Shown: positions 58,221 to 64,000 of the stretch, one piece after another
Position numbering within the stretch: the first letter of the stretch is position 1
Layout of the letters: each line of letters opens with the position of its first letter
Source of the DNA: Hermatobates lingyangjiaoensis
Taxonomy: Eukaryota > Arthropoda > Insecta > Hemiptera > Hermatobatidae
Assembly (NCBI GenBank): GCA_026182355.1
Contig: JAPFBL010000309.1
Location: forward strand, 124,001-188,000
Length of the DNA stretch: 64,000 bases
Direction: 5' to 3'
The notes under the pieces: generated by a model
The model's database searches: none
The model's input: only the letters and a program-made list of their open reading frames with translations
Told to the model about the DNA's origin: nothing
Position numbers and translations under genes: made by a program

Positions 58221-59970
58221 TATCTTTTCTGTTGAACTACAAAACGCAAGATCTGTTAGAAATAATCCAAACCATTCAAATACTAAACATGCTTAAAAAA
58301 TGCAAAGAATCAGAAGATGGAATTAGCATGGAATAGCCATTCCAGATAATAAGCAAGTGAGAGGACTGAAACTTCATAATTTTAAAATAGTTAAGTTAAT
58401 TATATTTAAAATTAAATTAAAATGCAGCATAACTAAAAAAATGTTTATGATACTTGCTTAATTTATGTGAAAGAATGGAAGGTATTTTTGACATAAATAA
58501 TTTGTAAAAAGAATTTTATGTTTTTATATACTACGTATATAGTTTCTATATACTCGTACTCGTATCCATACACATGTTTGTGTTTATATAATTTACATTT
58601 CTCTTTACAAGTAAAAAGACAAATTAAACAATCTTATCTAGAGAGAACTATAGTGTTCTTACAGTAACCTTCATTACTATTTTTTTCAATTATCTCTATC
58701 AAATATAACCAACATAAATTGATTATACAATTAACAACATATAAAAATTTTTAACACATAACAGAGTTGCCAACACATAAGATTTATAAGGTGACCTTTC
58801 ATTGTTAATTACAAGGCTTGCATCTATATAATGATTAATATTTAAATATTTAACAATATTTAAAATAGGGTTACCAGTCATATTTATTATTTACTTTAAT
58901 TTATCTGTTCTATTTTATTACAGTGGTATATTTTTGTAATATTAAGTCGTGAAAAAGTAAAATTTTCAAAAAGTTTGATATGGCTTTACATATAGTAATA
59001 TTCAGTATAGGCTTTACTATATCTTCTAATATCTTTTCAGAATCTAATTTTTTACGAATGTAATGATTTTTTTACAAATAATATAATTATGTGTAAATAT
59101 GAAACTATTACTGTAATTATAATTTATATTGCCATTACATTAGTGAATATCACTTTTATTGAATGATTTATTTTTGCTCTAAATAAAGTTTTATGAGATT
59201 TAAAGGAAATCTGTATGTTTATAATTCTTGAATAATAAATTTTCCTTGATATAAATTGTTAGAAAATTCATGCTACATTTAAAAAAAAGCACTTCTTTAG
59301 AAGACCAAGTGGGTCTTGTTATTCACAAGCCGGCTGGACAGAGTGTATGCGAAATAAGTTACAAATTATTCAAAAGGCCACTTATCCTACTGGCTGGAAT
59401 CCGAGAGCTTACAAATAGGCCCTATTAATTTGAAATCCCTAGACCATAGCGGTATAAGAAAAATCCCTTCTGAACAGAAAAAAGCCCAGACTTGCTCTTA
59501 TTATTCTATTTTGGTCTTTATTTAAAATGAACCTTTTTAGTACCCATTGTGATCATGTCAAATCATGTAAATAAATTATACATATTAAATAATATTTTAT
59601 AAAAATATATACATACATGTAATAGGTGGTTATCAAGATGCAAGTTTCAGTGAACTATGATTACATTTTTAATTACCATATATGTACTTATAGGAAGTAC
59701 TGCTAAAAAAATTTACAAGAAGTACACCATGCACACACACACAAATATGTATATATATCTTTCATTAAATTCTTCCTGTATTCTTGTTCTTAACACTTTC
59801 ATAGAAAATTGTCGTATCTGGTGTTTCAAATTTTCAGAGAAACCAAATAAATTACTGAGAATTTAAAACACCAGATAAGAAAGTTAAATAATTGACAAGA
59901 AGAAGGATCCAGGAAAAATTTCATGAAATATGTATCACAAAACGTATGATCCTATATAAATATATACAAA
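58221..59970. other. AT-rich intergenic DNA, nothing recognised
   Basis: A GC-richer unrecognised patch lies at about 59300-59480. No gene was recognised. Confidence 0.45.
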
Positions 59971-59974
59971 ACAA

Positions 59975-60040
59975 AAGTTTATTGGGACTCGGTCAGTTCT
60001 ACAGGTTCAAATTAAACTCTCATGTATGAGAGTTTAATTT
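59975..60040 (-). mobile_element. Family D PLE end next to endonuclease remnant
   Basis: GGGACTCGGTCAGTTCTACA plus GGTTCAAATTAAACTCTCAT, with a short hairpin around CATGTATGAG. It lies on the 3' side of the minus-strand endonuclease remnant at 60050-60250, which ties family D to that PLE subfamily. Confidence 0.55.
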
Positions 60041-60049
60041 GTTCTGATT

Positions 60050-60250
60050 ACTGGTTTGTCCTCGACTGGTTTGTCTTCTGACTGCTTTCATAGCGCTTCA
60101 GAATTCTTGTAATTCCACCACCTTGGCTGTTAATAGTAGTTCGTTTTTCCAGGATTAACATGGTTCCAAAATTTGTAGTCTGGTATGGTCATGTTCCTGT
60201 TCTAATATCGTGTGGTTGTCAGTTAGCATTTCCCTCGTTAATTTTAATCC
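60050..60250 (-). pseudogene. PLE GIY-YIG endonuclease C-terminus, frameshifted copy
   Basis: Minus-strand reading: AHGLKLTREMLTDNHTILEQ, then EHDHTRLQILE, then a one-base loss that shifts the frame; after the shift an ITRILKRYESS-like end is recovered. The protein resembles the 18799-19269 subfamily (HGNKLIREML) and pairs as an inverted copy with 60302-60481. Confidence 0.7.
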
Positions 60251-60301
60251 ATGTGCTGTTGCGACATGCTCTTAGGTCCTCCAGAAGGAGACTAACGCTA
60301 A

Positions 60302-60481
60302 CTTCCAGAGGGAATGCTAACAGACAACACCACGATATTAGAACATGAACATGACCATACCAGACTAAAAATTTTGGAAGCCATTTTTATCCTGGAAAAA
60401 CAACCTGCTATTAACAGCCTGGGTGGTGGAATTACAAGAATTCTGAAGCTGTATGAAGGCAGTCAGAAGACAAACCAGTAA
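60302..60481 (+). pseudogene. PLE GIY-YIG endonuclease C-terminus
   Basis: One open frame from about 60302 to the TAA at 60479-60481. It contains GMLTDNTTILEHEHDHTRLK, then ILEAIFILEKQPAIN (Glu helix and terminal Asn motif) and GGGITRILKLYEGS. The N-terminal half of the nuclease is missing at the palindrome junction near 60290, so it cannot be functional. With 60050-60250 it forms an inverted pair of about 200-bp arms. Confidence 0.75.
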
Positions 60482-60781
60482 GCAGAACCCTGGGGAAACC
60501 TCGCCTTGCCGCTACCTGTTTATAGCCTCGCTTATTACGATTATGCTTTGTTGAGTTTGTGTGTTTATTTTAGTTATTGTTTAGATTTGTATTAGTTTTA
60601 TGAATGTTTTGAAACTACCTTTATAAAAATATCCTTGAGAATGGTAGATGTTGGAATCTAGAAATAAAAATTTTGGAGAACTGATATATCCTGTCCCAAA
60701 CTTTTGCAAGTCAGAGGTGAGAAGATTGGAAAAATTAATCCGAAAAGGTGGTAGATTAGAAATAGGCATAGGTTTCAATAG

Positions 60782-60785
<4 letters not shown>

Positions 60786-60838
<53 letters not shown>

Positions 60839-61090
60839 GATTTCACATAAACACGTGAAACAACAATCAATGATTAAACCACAATAAGAATGGGAAAACA
60901 AGACTAAGATCTTTCAACCGTAACAAGCGGTCTTCGTCAGAGTCAAAAACCCAACTGACTCAAAACCAAATTGGTCAAAAACCCAACTCAGTTGGGTTTT
61001 TGACTCTGACGAAGACCGCTTGTTACGGTTGAAAGATCTTAGTCTTGTTTTCCCATTCTTATTGTGGTTTAATCATTGACATATATATAT
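60786..61090. mobile_element. Family A PLE palindrome (reference copy)
   Basis: (TA)n 60786-60834, minus arm from about 60835, core 60902-60944 (minus), a centre with repeated CCAACT/GGTCAAAAACC words, core 61002-61044 (plus), plus arm to about 61080, (TA)n 61079-61105. Plus core in detail: GACT 61002-61005, CTGACGA 61006-61012, A, GACCG 61014-61018, loop CTTGTTA, CGGTT 61026-61030, GAA 61031-61033, AGATCT 61034-61039, T 61040, AGTC 61041-61044. Confidence 0.85.
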
Positions 61091-61105
61091 ATATATATAT
61101 ATATA

Positions 61106-61290
61106 GGTGTATAATGTAATCGGGATTCGGTCAATTTTCCAGACTGAAAAATTGACCGAATCCCGATTACATTATACACCTATTCTATCCAACGGTTGAT
61201 ATATTATTGGATTTGTTATATATATTTATATATAATAATATATTATATATTTATATATATATATAATATATATATATGTATATTATATAT
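61106..61290. repeat. Family D-like short palindrome and AT-rich tract
   Basis: GGTGTATAATGTAATCGGGA (about 61107) and its complement (about 61163) flank TCGGTCAATTTT/AAAATTGACCGA, a short foldback related to family D. An AT-only palindromic stretch follows at 61200-61290. Confidence 0.7.
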
Positions 61291-61294
61291 ATTT

Positions 61295-61875
61295 GTTAAA
61301 ATTTGCAGCAGCTTCTGCACTCACTAACTTTAAGCTGGTGGCCTCGATCCTTCGGGCGATTTTTCTTTCTTCTGGCTGCAGTTGCCACAGCATCTGTCCT
61401 AGAGACATCTTCAATATTACACGAGCTTTCGACCATAGGAACATTGGTCATCTTCAGGTAGAGCATGCCTTGTAGTAAACAGCTTAAATGCCAATCAGGT
61501 TGACTAATTCGAACCAATCAGAGCGCAGGGTTAAGGCTGCTGCTCTGATTGGACCTCATGCTCGGCTCCAGGCTCCTGCTCGTCGGAATTACCAGGAGCC
61601 TGGAGCCGAGCATGAGGTCCAATCAGAGCAGCAGCCTTAACCTGCGCTCTGATTGGTTCGAATTAGTCAACCTGATTGGCATTTAAGCTGTTTACTACAA
61701 GGCATGCTCTACCTGAAGATGACCAATGTTCCTATGGTCGAAAGCTCGTGTAATATTGAAGATGTCTCTAGGACAGATGCTGTGGCAACTGCAGCCAGAA
61801 GAAAGAAAAATCGCCCGAAGGATCGAGGCCACCAGCTTAAAGTTAGTGAGTGCAGAAGCTGCTGCAAATTTTAAC
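61295..61875. mobile_element. Family C PLE palindrome with hammerhead-like cores and CCAAT boxes
   Basis: Arms of about 284 bp with a 14-nt spacer (61579-61592), nearly perfect. Right arm, outward: CCAATCAGAGC, AACCTGCGCTCTGATTGGTT, CAACCTGATTGGC (three CCAAT boxes), an ATTTAAG word (61681), then CTGAAGATGACCA...TGGTCGAAAGCTC near 61720-61747 (box, extra T, GACCA/TGGTC helix, GAA, AGCT, C). It ends in GCTGCAAATTTTAAC. Open frames of 73 codons on both strands are due to the palindrome. Confidence 0.8.
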
Positions 61876-61916
61876 AACATATGTTTGAGAGAAGACCTGC
61901 TGCCAACGTATTCTAA

Positions 61917-62170
61917 TATATATATATATATATATATATTGTTCAATATAAATAAATAAACAGAGAAATTAAAAACACATACTTAGAGTGTCTAATTTTC
62001 TGTTTGAACCGTGTTCTGAGAGATAATAGAGTGAAACAAATTGTACTGGTACAGAGATTGTTGGAGATATGGTCCAAATAAAACAGAGGTCGTTTGGAGG
62101 CTCGGTAAAATAGCGGTAAATAGTAAATAGGTACACACATTTTCAGTCTCTAAATTTCGGTTTAACCGAA
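61917..62170. mobile_element. (TA)n and decayed family B PLE end
   Basis: After TA repeats (61917-61940), GTTCAATATAAATAAATAAA and TCTAATTTTCTGTTTGAACC match the 37752-38002 palindrome with substitutions. The box region (GTGTTCTGAG) is damaged. A short second piece, TCTCTAAATTTCGGTTTAAC, is near 62147. Confidence 0.6.
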
Positions 62171-63230
62171 AAAGAAAGAAGAGACCAATGAAGGGTCATC
62201 AAAAAAGAAGAGATTGGGACAGAAAGTGCACTAGCAAAGTCGTAGTTTTAAGACCAAATTCGAAGCTATATTGGAAACTTTGAACTGAGAAGCACAAATA
62301 AAAGGACAAGCACCTACGTTTATTATGGTATTTCTCCATCCCGATAAGAATACGATAGAAAGGTGAGAAAGTGTTGAACAATTGTAGACTAAGAAGAAAA
62401 AAACAATATGAAAGCAAGAAGATAAAAAGAAGTGTATGGATATTAAAACTAAGAAAAGAGACAGAAATAAAAAGGTGATTGAAAAAGTAATTTAAAAAGT
62501 TTTTGGTTCAAAAATGTTTCATACAATAAAAGTGAAGTGGATTCAAAGGTTAAACCAAAGAGAGTATATTATTACAGTTAAAATAAAAATTAATAAGTGT
62601 GGGAAATAAAACAAGTGTACTCCCTTCATAAATTGAAGCATATAATTTTTAATTCTTATACTTTTTTCACAATTTAATGTAATGCTGCTATTATTTTATT
62701 TAATTATAGTGTTAATTCTTTTATTTGATTCTTTTTTTTATGTTGTCGTGTCGTTGCTTATTTTTATCTTATTATATTTCTGTTCTATTAAATCTTTTTT
62801 CATTAATTATTTTTTATAATTTCTTTTGATTTTTTTACATTTATCTCAGTTTTATTTTTCATTTTATTGCTATATTACTTTTATCTTCAATCTATTAGAT
62901 ATCCCTTCTCAAGATTAGCGATTGTGATACCGGCTTTATTGTGCTCCATCTCATATTGTTCATTGAACATGTTCACTTCTTCATAATTGCCCTATTATTT
63001 TTTTCTGTGGAAGACAAATACCTAAATTATATTGAAAAGAATGTGTTTATTGTTCTTTTAAATTTTGCATGTTTACAGCTTTATTTGTATATAGGAAATT
63101 ACAAAAATAACCAATGAGATAATCTGTTAAACATAGTAGTTTGCTGTTTAATTGAAAGTTCGCAGTATATAATTAATTAGAATAAGATAAAGTATCACAA
63201 ATTATCATACAAAATATTTTATACAACGTT
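62171..63230. other. AT-rich intergenic DNA, nothing recognised
   Basis: A-rich then T-rich low-complexity stretches. No gene was recognised. Confidence 0.5.
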
Positions 63231-63320
63231 GACACGTTTGGATTACTTAGTATTCATCCTCAGGTTACATCCCTTATTACGACAGATGTAACCTGAGGAT
63301 ATAATGTGTGTGTGTGTCCC
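63231..63320 (-). mobile_element. Small foldback with hammerhead-like relic
   Basis: GGTTACATC (63264) and GATGTAACC (63285) are inverted around a short spacer. The minus strand carries CTGAGGA, T, an ATCC-closed hairpin and AAACGTG, a relic of the box/GAA-ACGT layout. A GTGTGTGTG run follows. Confidence 0.4.
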
Positions 63321-64000
63321 TGTGTGAGTTAATGGGAGCTTTGAGGTGTGTGTTGAAATGTGCATGGTTCTGTATAAGAAAGACAATACTTTTTTACATT
63401 CAACTAAAAATATTTCTAGGCAATAGTGTATGTATAAGACATATGATTCTAGCATATCGTTGACATTTAATAAATATAGGATGTTATACACTCAGAAATA
63501 GAGTCCTTCAGGGAGAAATGATCAAAAAACTTGTCTCTAACGGTTGTAAAAGTGTTTTATAATTTTTCCTTTTCATTATTACGAATATTAAAGAAAGTCA
63601 GTACGGTATACATAAATATGATATTATATCAACTTTTATTGAAGAAAAAGAAATCAGATTATGAACATTTATTTAGTGCTGTGGTTCTTAATTTGTTTGG
63701 AATGACGGAGTTACCAAATGAGGATATACCTATCATATATATTAACCTATGATATATTAATAATAGTCATTCATTGTGATAAAAAATATTACAAGTTGTT
63801 AATAAAATAACATATTTCTTTGTAAATAATTGTTAAAGTTTTTTTTTATTGTGATCTATTGATGTTTCAACAATTTTTAAGTTTAACGCCATTGTTTCTT
63901 TAAATTCATCTTCCCATTTTCTTCTTCCATCTTCTTACTTTTCTTATAGATTCTCTAGAAGACCATTCAGTTATTATCTTTGCCCATCTATCGTTCTTCA
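63321..64000. other. AT-rich intergenic DNA, nothing recognised
   Basis: Short frames only; no recognised gene or repeat up to the window end. Confidence 0.5.

Noticed and set aside
61296..61946. Identical 73-codon frames on opposite strands
   Set aside because: They exist because the region is a palindrome; the peptide covers promoter-like and ribozyme-like DNA.

Overview
The window is AT-rich, intron-poor eukaryotic DNA. It has one clear protein-coding gene, a single-exon long Toll receptor of the Tollo/Toll-6 type at 42670-46320 on the + strand. Everything else looks like intergenic DNA full of old retroelement pieces and microsatellites. The Toll type, the Penelope-like elements (PLEs), a tRNA-derived SINE family and an RNase-H-type LINE end point to an arthropod with a large, repeat-rich genome. 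I cannot name the order; a non-dipteran insect or a chelicerate would both fit.

Layout. 1-1511: PLE ends, CA/TA microsatellites and a GIY-YIG endonuclease remnant. 1512-17100: mostly unique AT-rich DNA with a PLE foldback array (5923-6345), a 43-bp minisatellite, a 5S-rRNA-like remnant, a long foldback (11185-11450) and a small foldback with a 13-bp target duplication (12447-12593). 17100-19410: two PLE endonuclease remnants head to head. 21300-23520: a GC-rich island and a LINE 3' end with a poly(A) tail. 24000-37390: mainly unique DNA with SINE fragments and a 135-bp triplication. 37395-40945: PLE palindromes, and a SINE inserted in a degenerate minisatellite. 42562-46460: the Toll gene with a G-rich leader. 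46460-57120: unique DNA plus a hAT-like miniature element with an 8-bp target duplication. 53690-62035: dense PLE ends, many palindromic and embedded in (TA)n.

The main discovery-type signal is a recurring RNA-like motif. At least nine different sequence families share this order: stem I, CTGANGA, a short hairpin, GAA, a 4-6 nt palindrome starting with A and ending with T, one base, then the complement of stem I. This is the layout of a type I hammerhead ribozyme with a self-complementary helix III. It occurs downstream of recognisable GIY-YIG endonuclease remnants, which fits the known presence of hammerhead motifs in Penelope-like retroelements. The copies differ from a textbook hammerhead by one extra nucleotide before helix II, and most lie as inverted pairs abutting (TA)n. 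No activity is shown here; this is structural reading of the sequence.

The Toll receptor probably acts at the cell surface. Nothing in the window links the retroelements to its function. Three isolated GC-richer unique islands (4455-4560, 21330-21545, 39900-40055) are candidates for cis-regulatory DNA of this or a neighbouring gene.
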